From NCBI RefSeq assembly GCF_038446525.1, contig NZ_CP151792.1, positions 124,001-188,000 of the forward strand: DNA of 64,000 bases, read 5' to 3'. Of the stretch, positions 32,337 through 42,000 are shown one piece after another. A program made the translations under genes and the position numbers. How positions within the stretch are numbered: the stretch's first letter is position 1; each line of letters starts with the position of its first letter. The notes beneath the pieces were generated by a model, which saw only the letters and a list, made by a program, of their open reading frames with translations, did not search any database and was not told where the DNA came from. The stretch is from Methanolobus sp. ZRKC5 (GTDB taxonomy: Archaea; Halobacteriota; Methanosarcinia; Methanosarcinales; Methanosarcinaceae).

Positions 32337-33482
32337 GAGGATTTCGAGAAACTACCATCAATACTCATACAATTCAATAAAATTTAAATAATAGCAAAGC
32401 AAATTTACTATTATGGATTCTTTTACTGATTTTGCCTTAAATGAAGAATATAAGCGTCTCCAATCTGTCGGAGATAAGCTTGCTGAAATTGAATATTTAG
32501 TAGATTGGAAGCCTTTTCGCCCTATTCTGGAGTCAATGTACATAAACAGAACAGCTTCAGGCGGACGGCCTGAAGCTGATGTTATTGTAATGTTCAAGAT
32601 GCTTGTTCTGCAACAATGGCATGGTCTTTCTGATGCTGAGCTTGAAAAGCAGTGTATTGACAGGATATCCTTTAGGAAATTCCTGGGATTTCCTGAATAT
32701 GTACCAGACAGTACAACTGTCTGGTCATTCAGGAAGAGAATTATCGACAATGGTAAAGAAAAAGCGGTGTGGGATGAAATGCAGAATCAGCTTGATGCTC
32801 TTGGTTTGAAGATTAAAAAAGGAATGATCCAGGATGCAACTTTTATTCACTCAGATCCAGGACATGCAAAAGCAGATGTACTCAGAGGAAAAGATGCGAA
32901 AACAAGAAGAAGCAAAGATGGAACCTGGACTAAGAAAAATGGTAAATCTCACTTTGGATACAAACTTCATACAATTATTGATAAGGATTATGAACTAATC
33001 AGAAGATTTGAGACAACAACTGCATCACTTCACGATTCACAGGTTGATCTGTCTGAAAAGGGTGAAGTGGTGTATAGAGATAAAGGATATTTTGGAGCAA
33101 TAGCAAAAGGTTTTGCAGCAACAATGCAACGAGCTGTAAGAGGACATCCTTTAGGAATAATGGATATCCTCAGAAATGAAAGAATAAGTGTGAAAAGAGT
33201 CCCTTGCGAAAGAGTGTATGCAGTGACAAAAGAAATATTTAAAACCAGAAAGGTTCTTGTTACAACTGTAGAAAGAGTGAATGCAAAAATGTTGATGACA
33301 GCTTTTTGTTTTAATCTGCATCAATTGAGGACACTAAAAACCAAAGGAGTAATTTAGGATAGCGGGAGCTATACTAAAAATAAGGATTAATGAAGAGAAA
33401 TAAACAAAATGATAAAAAATGAGAGGATATAATTGAGTTTGAATACTTTAATGATCTAAAATGAGGGAATATCGAAATCCTC
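32337..33482 (+). mobile_element. IS5-family insertion sequence, copy B
   Basis: 1146 bp with ends GAGGATTTCGA / TCGAAATCCTC and a 4-bp duplication tgaa (32333-32336 and 33483-33486). It is inserted between the PEP-synthase-like gene and the lipocalin-like gene, breaking no recognisable frame. The 270 bp after it, up to 33753, are AT-rich and hold no gene that I can see. Confidence 0.95.
32413..33357 (+). CDS. IS5-family transposase (copy B)
   Basis: 314 aa, identical to copy C and one residue different from copy A. All DDE motifs are present (IQDATFIHSD, VVYRDKGYFG, and the Glu in the C-terminal RNERISVKRVPCERVY region). The ATG lies 76 bp inside the element. Confidence 0.96.
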   Translation: MDSFTDFALNEEYKRLQSVGDKLAEIEYLVDWKPFRPILESMYINRTASGGRPEADVIVMFKMLVLQQWHGLSDAELEKQCIDRISFRKFLGFPEYVPDSTTVWSFRKRIIDNGKEKAVWDEMQNQLDALGLKIKKGMIQDATFIHSDPGHAKADVLRGKDAKTRRSKDGTWTKKNGKSHFGYKLHTIIDKDYELIRRFETTTASLHDSQVDLSEKGEVVYRDKGYFGAIAKGFAATMQRAVRGHPLGIMDILRNERISVKRVPCERVYAVTKEIFKTRKVLVTTVERVNAKMLMTAFCFNLHQLRTLKTKGVI

Positions 33483-33753
33483 TGAAGTTTTTTTGAGGAA
33501 CTATTCTTTAACCTAACAACTGATAGTTTTATTTCTAAAGTAAAAATAATTATTCATAGGGAATGCATGAAAAAATCCTGATGAACTATATTCGATTATT
33601 GAAATCCTCACAGTCCATGTGATTAAAAACAATGTTTAGAATTACAGTTTCCATACATTTATTATTTTTTACGGCTAAATATAATATACTCTATTCAAAG
33701 CATTATTTATTTCGAACAATCTGTGGGGGATTCAAACGAAAATAGAACAAGAT

Positions 33754-34980
33754 TTGATAATTCGTTTTGGGATGCTGTCTATTCTGCTTATAATGCTTGC
33801 CGGGACAGCGGCAGCAATCACAGCATCTGATAAAGTGGCTTTGCTGCAGGGGACTGAGGCAGACTACACTGAGGGAGGATACCTGGATACCGACTTTGAT
33901 ACAAACATGATGGCTGAATGGTGGTATCTGAATGGTGATACTAAACTTGTGGCAGATGATGGAGAGGAAAGAAATTTAGGATTCTTCGTTGTTCTGACAC
34001 ATCAGGAAGCACCCATGATAGTAGCTCCTGACGGGACACAACTTTCCTATATGCTTACCTTCTACGGTCTCTACTACGATAATGATACTGCATTTTTCAA
34101 CAAAAAGGATACCTATATCCCACGAGTGCTTCTTAACGATTATGTGGCAATACACACACCTTACGTGGATTACACGTTCCCTGATGGGATGAAGAGTTAC
34201 AATGGTTCACACTCTCAGGGATATGAGTTGAATTATACCTGTGAAGAGATGCAAATGGATCTGTTTTTCCAGACAGATGCTGACAGGACCGTGGACCAGG
34301 CCGATGGACCACTCAGATTCGTTGCGTATGAACACGCTTACGGAAACCTGACTGGCTCAATAGTTCTGGATGGTAAGAAGTACACGGTGGTACAGGGAGA
34401 AGGATACATGGACCACATGCTCTCAATGACTACCACAGAATTAACATGGCCAATGGAGATGCATGGTTGGAGCTGGTCCGAGGTCACAACAGACAACTAT
34501 CAGACAGTTTTTTACGGTGTCCGGGACATCAAAGGAGATTATTACGATGAATATTCATATAAACATCTGATACTGATGGACAGATACACTGGGAAAGTAA
34601 TCTCTGAATATTTTGATGATGAGATAAAGATCGATGAAAATAACTGGATAAATGAAGATCAATATAACAGGATGAGACCACGTAGTACCAGATTATCTAC
34701 ATCTGATCTGACAGTAACAATGGATGCCGATAATGTAGCTGTCTTTAACTACATAACCCCTATTGAGAACGGTGGATTTGTAGATTTCATGTCCTTCCAG
34801 AAGGAAAGTGCATCTATCCAGTACAATGACACGATAGAGGAGGGAAATGCTTTCTGGGAATACCTGGTCAGTGATATGGGTTCACTGGCACAGCCTGAAG
34901 CAGTACCCACCGCTGTACCTTTGATAACAGCAGGTGTATTGGGTCTGTTTACGATTCTTCTTCTCAAAAGAAAACAATAA
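33754..34980 (+). CDS. Secreted lipocalin-like / carotenoid-hydratase-fold protein
   Basis: 408 aa. A signal peptide (MLSILLIMLAGTAAA) is followed by the AttH/CrtC-like two-lobe lipocalin fold: MMAEWWYLNGDTKL, NLGFFVVLTHQEAP, a QGEGYMDHML segment with HGWSWSEV, and FVDFMSFQKES. A C-terminal hydrophobic helix ending in KRKQ anchors it in the membrane, with the fold outside. CrtC-like proteins are hydratases, but the substrate is not predictable here. The start is uncertain: TTG 33754 keeps a positive charge before the signal helix, ATG 33772 is simpler, and a GGGGG run sits farther upstream at 33725. Confidence 0.8.
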   Translation: MIIRFGMLSILLIMLAGTAAAITASDKVALLQGTEADYTEGGYLDTDFDTNMMAEWWYLNGDTKLVADDGEERNLGFFVVLTHQEAPMIVAPDGTQLSYMLTFYGLYYDNDTAFFNKKDTYIPRVLLNDYVAIHTPYVDYTFPDGMKSYNGSHSQGYELNYTCEEMQMDLFFQTDADRTVDQADGPLRFVAYEHAYGNLTGSIVLDGKKYTVVQGEGYMDHMLSMTTTELTWPMEMHGWSWSEVTTDNYQTVFYGVRDIKGDYYDEYSYKHLILMDRYTGKVISEYFDDEIKIDENNWINEDQYNRMRPRSTRLSTSDLTVTMDADNVAVFNYITPIENGGFVDFMSFQKESASIQYNDTIEEGNAFWEYLVSDMGSLAQPEAVPTAVPLITAGVLGLFTILLLKRKQ

Positions 34981-34989
34981 CATGAGACG

Positions 34990-35014
34990 TAAGCATCCTT
35001 TACAAGGATGCTTA
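34990..35014 (+). terminator. Strong hairpin after the lipocalin-like gene
   Basis: AAGCATCCTT-tac-AAGGATGCTT, a 10-11 bp perfect stem with a 3-nt loop, 10 bp after the stop codon. There is no long T-run after it, so it may act as an mRNA 3'-end stabiliser or processing signal rather than a classical terminator. Confidence 0.5.
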
Positions 35015-35181
35015 TCGATAAGTTACAGAGAATCAATCCTCAGAAACATTGTTTCAAAAGTAATATTTTAAAGCACCCCAATAAGTACATTTAGAAATAA
35101 TATTGTGTTGGTTAAAAATATTAGAAAACGGTGTTGTTTTCTTATTTGACAGTGTAAAGTGTTATAGCTGGGGATAGATAG

Positions 35182-38100
35182 ATGAGGATTATAAATAATT
35201 TCGTAACTAAAATCGTTTTGTCTTTTATTTTAATAGTGACAATGGCTTGTATAACAGTATCTGCATCATCAACCGGACCAATATACGATGGTCCTGATCT
35301 TGATACTATTGTCGGATCTGAAAATTCAGACTTTCTTGAAATGAATGCTAGCAATTTTGCAGAATTTATTTTTGATGAACAACTGCGTATATACGGAGGA
35401 GACTTTGTATCGGGAAGAACAATCGAAGAAGATGGCCTCAGATACCATACAAGCATTGTTCAGGCAGATTATCAGGCAGACTTCGCTGATGAGAATACGG
35501 GCATAAACAAAGGCACTTTCCCAGTCATCGGACTCTTTACAGAAGAATACGTTCCACTTTCTGACTATGATGCAGGTGAACTGGTCAAGTTACTCGTTGA
35601 CTCCAATGACACGTACAACCTAGAAACCGGTGACTTACTGGAACTTCCAAATGGCTATGCACTCGCTGTAAAGCAGATCGATGTTGTGGGTAACAAGGCA
35701 TGGATGGAATTGTCCAGGGATGGAGTATTAGTAGAATATGAAGTTATCGATATAACGGCTGGAGATGCAACCTGGGACTATGATACAGATGTCGGAGACC
35801 AGGATGATGTGATTGTATTCAGAGCACTTATTACTGAGATATCTCAGGTTGACAACTATGTAGTTGTTGAAGGTTTCTGGTTAATTGATTTCCAGAACGT
35901 CTACGAGATTGAAACAAGTGATGAGTTTGCGATTTTGGAAGTTGATAGTGTTAGTGACTCACTTTCGATGGTGAATTACGAACCAATGAATTTAGTACCT
36001 GATTCAGTTCAGGGAATAGCTGAAGGACTGAAGTTCAAAGTTAACAGTTCCATTGAATATTTGGAATTTTATCTGATCAATGAATCTACAGAACCAATAG
36101 AACCAAGAACAATCTACGTAAACGAGGATGGTACGGCAGACTATACAACGATAACTGAAGCTACTTATAATGCAAACAATGGAGATACAATTATTGTTTT
36201 TTCGGGAACTTATGTGGAAAATGTGTTTGTAGATAAGGAGTTAACAATCATATCTGAATCAGGGGATCTAAATTATACTGCTGTCTATGCTCAAAACTCT
36301 AATCAAAGTGTTTTTCATGTAGCTGCAGACAATGTAACTATCAGTGGCTTCAACGTAACTGGTGCAAACGACGAGTTGTTTTGGCCATTCGCTGGAATAC
36401 ACCTTAATGAGGTTGAAAATTGTAATATTGCCAACAACGTTCTATCAAACAATATATGTGGCATTCTATTGAGTGTATCCAACAATAATACCTTACTTAA
36501 CAACTTTGTTTCAAATAATGAAGTGGGCATTCTTTTTGAAGGATCAATAAATAGCTGGCTAGCAAATAACAATGTATCAAATAATTATGATGGTATTGCT
36601 CTATTCATGTCAAATGGCAATATTCTAAATGACAACAATATATCAAAAAATGAGTATGGCATATATCTTGATACATCCCAAGAGAACACTATATATAATA
36701 ACTACTTCAGCAATGTACAAAATATCGAGATATTTGAGTCCGAGAATATTTGGAATGTCACCAAAACAGAAGGATCAAACATTATTGGAGGTGCATTCAT
36801 CGGTGGGAACTTCTGGGCAACACCAGATGGTGAAGGTTTTAGCCAGACCTGCAATGATACAGATGGAAATGGAATATGTGACATGGTCTATGAACTTAAT
36901 GTTAATAATATCGATCATCTACCGCTTTCATTGAAACAATTTGAACCAATAATTCCAATCTGTGATTTCACTGCAAATACTACATTTGGCATCCCACCAT
37001 TAACAGTTCAGTTCACTGACCTTTCTACAAATACTGATTCCTGGGAATGGGATGTTGACGGTGATAACATCGCAGATTATACCACCAGGAACCCTGTGCA
37101 TACATACACATCGATTGGCTCTTACAATGTCACACTTACTGCAGGCAATATGAACAGTAGTGATACAAAGACCGTGAATAATTACATAAGTGTTAGTGAT
37201 CCAAGAGCAAACGTCTCAATAGAACCGTCTTTAATACCTTTATCGGGCCATCTTGAACCTGGAGATACTTTTCAGGTGGCAGTGGAAGTAGATTGTGAAG
37301 AGGATAATTTGAGAGGTATCAAATTAGCTATTGATTATGACAACGCTTCACTTGAACTGAACAGTGAAAACTATGAAGACCTGCTTGGATCTGACGTCCT
37401 GATCATGTCACGTCCCTCATCCGGAACATATCTATTCGACCTTGCATCCAGGGATCGTGAAACAATAGTTCCAAGAAGCGGTACCCTGCTTATACTTAAC
37501 TTCCAGGTTAAAGATGAAGCAACGACTGGTGTATATGCTCTTAATCTGTATGATGTAAAACTTACAGACGAAAATGTTGCTGCTATACCAACCATTGTCA
37601 ATGATGGCCAGGTATCAATCTTAAATTCAAGTGAACTTACCGTACCCACTGTAAGGATCGTTACTGATACAGGTCCTTTTATGCCGGGTGAAGAGTTCTA
37701 CACCACGGTAAGGGTAAATTCCGTTAGCTACGCACTGAATGACATTGCTCTTCAATTAAACTATGACCCTTCGGCTGTTATTGTTACCAATATTATAGAT
37801 GATGGGATTTTCGGAGAACATACGCTGATAGTGCCCGGAAGCGGAGATAAAGGTGATGGCTTGCTAACTTATAAAGTCAATACTACTGCATCCAGTCCTG
37901 TACCAGTATCAGGAGATGTCCTCACTATTGGTTTTGGTGTAAAGGAGAATGCAACTGATGGTGTATACGGTCTTGAACTGGAAAATGTTCTGCTTAAAGA
38001 TGAAAATACTACCACCATGCCGAATGTGATGGTCAGTAATACTACTTTCAGAATCTCGAATGCGTCGAACGTGATGCCAATAGTTGGCATAATATCACCA

Positions 38101-39423
38101 AATGAGAGTGATATCATCTCAGGCATACAGAATATTGAAGCTGTGGACCTGTCAGGAGATGAAGATGTAGTTTCAACAGCTTTCAGAATTTATGCGGACA
38201 TCAATGGTGATGGTCTGGTTAATGATGGAAAAGTATGGAGGGGCCTTGGAACTGACAACAACGGAAATGATGGATGGAATATTACATTCCTTTCTAATGA
38301 GTTCCTGGATGGTACATACCTGCTTCGTGTGCTTATGGCAGATGGCAGCGGTACAAGTGATGCATACAGATCAGTAGAGATCTATAATGCAGATACTCCA
38401 TTCAGCATGGCTAAAGTGGTTTCTGAAACAGGTCCTTTTAAGCCGGGACAAAATTTCCAGGCTACTATCAAAGTGATCTCAAATGGCTACCCACTAGACA
38501 GTATCAATCTTCAGTTGAACTATGACCCATCAGCCATCAATATCACAGGTATTACAAATGAAAATCTGCTCGGTAATAGTACAACGGCAGGAATCGGAAT
38601 TGGTGGTAACAATGCAATAGCTTCAGTTATCTATGGGATCAATGTAATAGAAACAATCAATGAACCAATATCAGGCAATCTTCTTACCATTGGTTTTGAG
38701 GTGACTGAAAATGCATCTGAGGGAACATACAGCCTTGATCTGGAAAATGTCGTGTTTAGAGATGAGAATAATACTGCAATACCAGATACTGTAGTTTTCA
38801 ATACTGTAATTCAGATAGCAAATGCCACAGACCCAATAGATGGGGAACCAGATGAGGAACCGGGAGATGAGATTCCTGTCGATGATGAGGAAACTGACAT
38901 TACAGGTATCACTCTGCAACCCGGCTGGAACCTGATATCGTTCCCGGAGAATCTGGATGAACCCTCTATTGATGATGTGCTAAGGAAGTTCAGCGACGAT
39001 GAGATAGATATTGTGTTCTATAACGATGCAAATTCTGGTATGATGATAATACCTGTTGAATTTGAACCGCTTAAAGGGTACTGGGTACATAACAATATGT
39101 CGGAATCTGCTGTTGTGGATGAGACATACCTCAAACCAAAGATACCAGCAGGACCACCATCTTTAACCTTATATTCTGGCTGGAATGCAATTGGTCACAC
39201 GGCAAAGGTAGAACTACCTGCTGAATATGCTCTCATTACCATAGATAATCTTTACACCGAGATAAGAGGTCCGTGGATACCAGCAGAAAAAAAGCATGCA
39301 TATATTGGCTACAACAATGAAGAAGGTATCATTGGAGGTAATCAGGTAGGCACAGATGTCTTCAACATGAGCATGTATGAAGGGTACTACGTGTTTGTTG
39401 AAGATGAATGTGTGCTGGCATGA
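35182..39423 (+). CDS. Giant secreted protein: S-layer domain, NosD beta-helix, PKD, three cohesin-like domains
   Basis: 1413 aa. Signal peptide about 1-29. About 30-305 is an S-layer-family duplication domain of Methanosarcina type (IYDGPDLDTI, SGRTIEEDGLRYHT). 310-585 is a NosD-type right-handed beta-helix (YTTITEATYNANNGDTIIVF, many NNxxxNNxxGI repeats). 590-673 is PKD (PPLTVQFTDLST, WEWDVDGDNIADY). 673-819, 822-959 and 1074-1214 are cohesin-like domains (GPFxPGxxF...LNYDPSA pattern). About 963-1071 is an Ig-like domain. 1216-1240 is an acidic DE/P linker, and 1240-1413 has two GWN(L/A)I-type repeats (PGWNLISFP, SGWNAIGHT). It has many N-glycosylation sites and no C-terminal anchor. Probably a cell-surface adhesive or envelope protein. 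Confidence 0.9.
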   Translation: MRIINNFVTKIVLSFILIVTMACITVSASSTGPIYDGPDLDTIVGSENSDFLEMNASNFAEFIFDEQLRIYGGDFVSGRTIEEDGLRYHTSIVQADYQADFADENTGINKGTFPVIGLFTEEYVPLSDYDAGELVKLLVDSNDTYNLETGDLLELPNGYALAVKQIDVVGNKAWMELSRDGVLVEYEVIDITAGDATWDYDTDVGDQDDVIVFRALITEISQVDNYVVVEGFWLIDFQNVYEIETSDEFAILEVDSVSDSLSMVNYEPMNLVPDSVQGIAEGLKFKVNSSIEYLEFYLINESTEPIEPRTIYVNEDGTADYTTITEATYNANNGDTIIVFSGTYVENVFVDKELTIISESGDLNYTAVYAQNSNQSVFHVAADNVTISGFNVTGANDELFWPFAGIHLNEVENCNIANNVLSNNICGILLSVSNNNTLLNNFVSNNEVGILFEGSINSWLANNNVSNNYDGIALFMSNGNILNDNNISKNEYGIYLDTSQENTIYNNYFSNVQNIEIFESENIWNVTKTEGSNIIGGAFIGGNFWATPDGEGFSQTCNDTDGNGICDMVYELNVNNIDHLPLSLKQFEPIIPICDFTANTTFGIPPLTVQFTDLSTNTDSWEWDVDGDNIADYTTRNPVHTYTSIGSYNVTLTAGNMNSSDTKTVNNYISVSDPRANVSIEPSLIPLSGHLEPGDTFQVAVEVDCEEDNLRGIKLAIDYDNASLELNSENYEDLLGSDVLIMSRPSSGTYLFDLASRDRETIVPRSGTLLILNFQVKDEATTGVYALNLYDVKLTDENVAAIPTIVNDGQVSILNSSELTVPTVRIVTDTGPFMPGEEFYTTVRVNSVSYALNDIALQLNYDPSAVIVTNIIDDGIFGEHTLIVPGSGDKGDGLLTYKVNTTASSPVPVSGDVLTIGFGVKENATDGVYGLELENVLLKDENTTTMPNVMVSNTTFRISNASNVMPIVGIISPNESDIISGIQNIEAVDLSGDEDVVSTAFRIYADINGDGLVNDGKVWRGLGTDNNGNDGWNITFLSNEFLDGTYLLRVLMADGSGTSDAYRSVEIYNADTPFSMAKVVSETGPFKPGQNFQATIKVISNGYPLDSINLQLNYDPSAINITGITNENLLGNSTTAGIGIGGNNAIASVIYGINVIETINEPISGNLLTIGFEVTENASEGTYSLDLENVVFRDENNTAIPDTVVFNTVIQIANATDPIDGEPDEEPGDEIPVDDEETDITGITLQPGWNLISFPENLDEPSIDDVLRKFSDDEIDIVFYNDANSGMMIIPVEFEPLKGYWVHNNMSESAVVDETYLKPKIPAGPPSLTLYSGWNAIGHTAKVELPAEYALITIDNLYTEIRGPWIPAEKKHAYIGYNNEEGIIGGNQVGTDVFNMSMYEGYYVFVEDECVLA

Positions 39424-39436
39424 TAGAATATAGATA

Positions 39437-39459
39437 AAAAGAGGCAAAAGGTCTCTTTT
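39437..39459 (+). terminator. Hairpin with T-rich tail after the giant surface-protein gene
   Basis: AAAAGAG and CTCTTTT pair across a 9-nt loop, followed by ATTTTTCTTT. It starts 14 bp after the stop codon, consistent with a transcription end. Confidence 0.6.
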
Positions 39460-39566
39460 ATTTTTCTTTATAATAAAAGAGAAAAAATTGAATTAAACCT
39501 GTAAGTCCGTCACCAAAATAACTAAATAAAGTAGGCCACCTCGAATGCATAAAGCGAGTTGATAAA

Positions 39567-39992
39567 TTGGTAATAAAAGACGGAGATACTATAAAGATAG
39601 ATTATACAGGCACACTTGATGATGGTTCAGTTTTTGATTCATCGGAAAATCATGGACAAGCACTGGAGTTCACAGTAGGTTCCGGGAAAGTCATAAAAGG
39701 TTTCGATGATGCTGTAAAAAATATGGAAGTGGGTGAGGAAAAAGAATTCAGACTTGAACCTGCAGAAGCATATGGTGAATATAAGGATACACTTACTGAT
39801 ACTGTATCCAGAGACCTTGTCCAGACAAGTATGGATATGGAAGTTGGAAAAATATTCCTTGTACAAAATCCACATGGACAACAGATGCCTGCAAAAATAA
39901 TTAACCTGACAGATGACGAAGTTACTTTTGACCTGAATCATCCACTTGCTGGTAAAGCATTGACTTTCAAGATAAAAATTGTAGAAGCATAA
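39567..39992 (+). CDS. FKBP-type peptidyl-prolyl cis-trans isomerase
   Basis: 141 aa, short archaeal SlyD-like FKBP: GDTIKIDYTGTLDDGSVFDSS at the N terminus, KVIKGFDDAVKNMEVGEEKEF, the insert-in-flap region with AYGEYKDT, and the C-terminal FDLNHPLAGKALTFKIKIVEA characteristic of the group. It catalyses proline isomerisation and chaperones folding in the cytoplasm. The start is TTG 39567 with a GAGTTGAT-type site; no ATG gives a complete domain. Confidence 0.94.
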   Translation: MVIKDGDTIKIDYTGTLDDGSVFDSSENHGQALEFTVGSGKVIKGFDDAVKNMEVGEEKEFRLEPAEAYGEYKDTLTDTVSRDLVQTSMDMEVGKIFLVQNPHGQQMPAKIINLTDDEVTFDLNHPLAGKALTFKIKIVEA

Positions 39993-40029
39993 ATTAGTGA
40001 TCGGATTTTAAACTCATTTGTGCCTGCTA

Positions 40030-40818
40030 ATGAAAGAAAAAGATTTCCTCAAATTCAGAGAATGGTTTAATCGTTATGTTCAGTCCTTTTATTCAGGTGA
40101 TGCTTTTATTCAAGAGAATATAAGGCTCAAAGAAGAGCATAGTATAAGGGTATGTGAAAATGCTTCCCTCATTGCAAAATCAGAATATCTGGGTAATGAA
40201 GAGTATTATCTCGTAAAGACTATTGCTCTGCTTCATGATATTGGCCGTTTTGAACAGATCAGGAAATACAGAACCTTCAAGGATTCTGAATCTGAGAACC
40301 ATGCTCTCCTGGGAGTAAAGATATTGCAGACAGAAGGAGTTCTGTCAGATCTGCCTCTGGAAGAACAGAGAATAATTCTCACAGCCATTACGAGTCATAA
40401 TCTTCTCCGGATACCAGATAAACTCGATAAGAGAACTCTTTTTCATTCTAAACTCATCAGGGACGCAGACAAGCTGGATATCTACAAAGTCTTGACAGAT
40501 TACTATACTATAAAAGATACATCTCCAAATCCCGCACTTTACCTTGGGTTTCCTGATACTTCTGAATATAACCGTGACCTGCTGGAAGATATATTCAATA
40601 ACAAGGTTGCAAGTGTCAAGAAGGTCAAAACATGTAATGATATGAATCTCACACGTCTTGCATGGTTATTTGATCTGAATTTCGTAGAAACCGTCAGACT
40701 TGTCAGGAAAAGAGGCTACATCGACAAAATGATAGCCACCCTGCCACAGAATGATGAAATGGATAAGCTCCGCATTCATTTGACAGAGTATATGGATTCT
40801 GTTCTGGCTAATTGCTGA
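40030..40818 (+). CDS. HD-domain metal-dependent phosphohydrolase
   Basis: About 262 aa. N-terminal helical part (FRKWFNRYVQSFYSGDAF-like), then the HD motif in IALLHDIGRFEQIRKYRTF, and the later LIRDADKLDIYKV metal ligand. A preceding His lies in EEHSIRVCENASLIA. Members hydrolyse nucleotides or second messengers, and the substrate is open. ATG 40030 (MKEKDFLKFREW) is preferred to an upstream TTG at 40018. It follows FKBP by about 40 bp on the same strand, perhaps one transcript. Confidence 0.85.
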   Translation: MKEKDFLKFREWFNRYVQSFYSGDAFIQENIRLKEEHSIRVCENASLIAKSEYLGNEEYYLVKTIALLHDIGRFEQIRKYRTFKDSESENHALLGVKILQTEGVLSDLPLEEQRIILTAITSHNLLRIPDKLDKRTLFHSKLIRDADKLDIYKVLTDYYTIKDTSPNPALYLGFPDTSEYNRDLLEDIFNNKVASVKKVKTCNDMNLTRLAWLFDLNFVETVRLVRKRGYIDKMIATLPQNDEMDKLRIHLTEYMDSVLANC

Positions 40819-41183
40819 AACAATTAAGATCGTTGGGCTTACCTCATCATCATCATGCTCATTATATATTTAAGTATAGATATATTTATATAGTTGTGAA
40901 ATGTAGTAGGAATTGCAGTCACAAGGGCTGAAGACTCAGACCGACTGTATAGCCATTCGGTGGTACGATATGGACTTGATTAAAATGACTGAAGCTAAAA
41001 ACGAATAAAGATATACGAACACTAACAAATCTGTTCCACATTACTCCCACACACACATCAGGTTTGTTACGTTCATGCTTCAGTCATCACAATTATTTAG
41101 AGTATGAGCAGTGGGGAAATTTGTTCCTTTAAGGGACGGGGTTATTGTCTACACTGCAAATACCATCTGTGTATTTTTCTAAC
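40819..41183. other. Intergenic region with a possible IS200/IS605-type right-end relic
   Basis: The segment around 41112-41160 (AGTGGGGAAATTTG, then the hairpin GTTCCTT-t-AAGGGAC, then GGGGTTATTGTCTAC) resembles the conserved right end and guide-RNA scaffold of IS605-group elements carrying tnpB. A short frame 40917-40983 ending in VVRYGLD has no recognisable TnpB motif. If real, it is a decayed end without a gene. No other feature is seen here. Confidence 0.3.
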
Positions 41184-41954
41184 TTAGAACAATGAACCAA
41201 GAACTACTAATATCATAAAAGTAGCAGTCAGGTTTGCAATAATTGCTGCTTCAATTCCTTTTTTCCAATACAACCAACCAAATATTATCCCGGCAATTCC
41301 ATTCAATACAATAATTTGAAGGGCCAGAAAATGGTCTAGATCTGTTGAAACAGACGTGACCAGATGACCCAGGCCGTAAATAAAACTGACTAGAAGTATT
41401 GCTATCCAGGCACCCATATTAGTTGGAAGACCATCAGATGTCTTTTTTATTTTCCATGATATCCACATAAGTAATGTCAAAAGGAAAAACCTCAGCACAA
41501 GCTCTTCAACAATCCCTGCATAGAAAGTGTACAGCAAACGCTGCCACAAAGGAGGGGTTGTCAAAAGGACCAGCAGAGGTTCACCAAACATTGAAAGAAC
41601 GAAACGGTCCAGGATAAAAATAATGATCGATGCAAGGATACCAAAGAAAATTGATAATTTTGCAGTGGATGCAAAATTTTCTGGCAGACCTTTGCCTTCA
41701 AATATTGAAGTGAGCAATGGTGTTTCCAGGCCTATCTTTTTACCAAGATACAAGCCTATGAAGATAGAGACTATAAAGAATACAGTCGATCGGGTAAATT
41801 GAGCAGCAAGAATATTAGGCAGTGATACTGCCACATCATATATTGCATCACCTGATATCGAGATAGAATATGGAAGGGCTGCAAACAAGGAAAATTCACC
41901 CAGCATAAAAAGAAGCCAGTAAATATTCCAGTCCACAAGATCCCTTAGTTTCAT
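41184..41954 (-). CDS. CPBP-family intramembrane protease
   Basis: 256 aa, about eight hydrophobic helices. The ABI/CPBP motifs are EELVLRFFLLTLL (EExxxR), FIYGLGHLV (FxxxH) and IIANLTATF (the final conserved motif with Asn). These residues form the metal-independent active site of Rce1/MroQ-like glutamyl proteases. Targets are unknown. The gene points toward the HD-protein gene and lies 47 bp downstream of RubisCO on the same strand, so cotranscription with RubisCO is possible but not shown. Confidence 0.88.
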   Translation of the reverse strand: MKLRDLVDWNIYWLLFMLGEFSLFAALPYSISISGDAIYDVAVSLPNILAAQFTRSTVFFIVSIFIGLYLGKKIGLETPLLTSIFEGKGLPENFASTAKLSIFFGILASIIIFILDRFVLSMFGEPLLVLLTTPPLWQRLLYTFYAGIVEELVLRFFLLTLLMWISWKIKKTSDGLPTNMGAWIAILLVSFIYGLGHLVTSVSTDLDHFLALQIIVLNGIAGIIFGWLYWKKGIEAAIIANLTATFMILVVLGSLF

Positions 41955-42000
41955 CCCGATTATCCTTTTGGGTAATTATTTTAATTTACTTTCAAAAGAA

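Noticed and set aside
40917-40983. Short frame as a TnpB tail
   Set aside because: The peptide lacks TnpB zinc-finger or catalytic motifs; only the hairpin downstream resembles an IS605 end.
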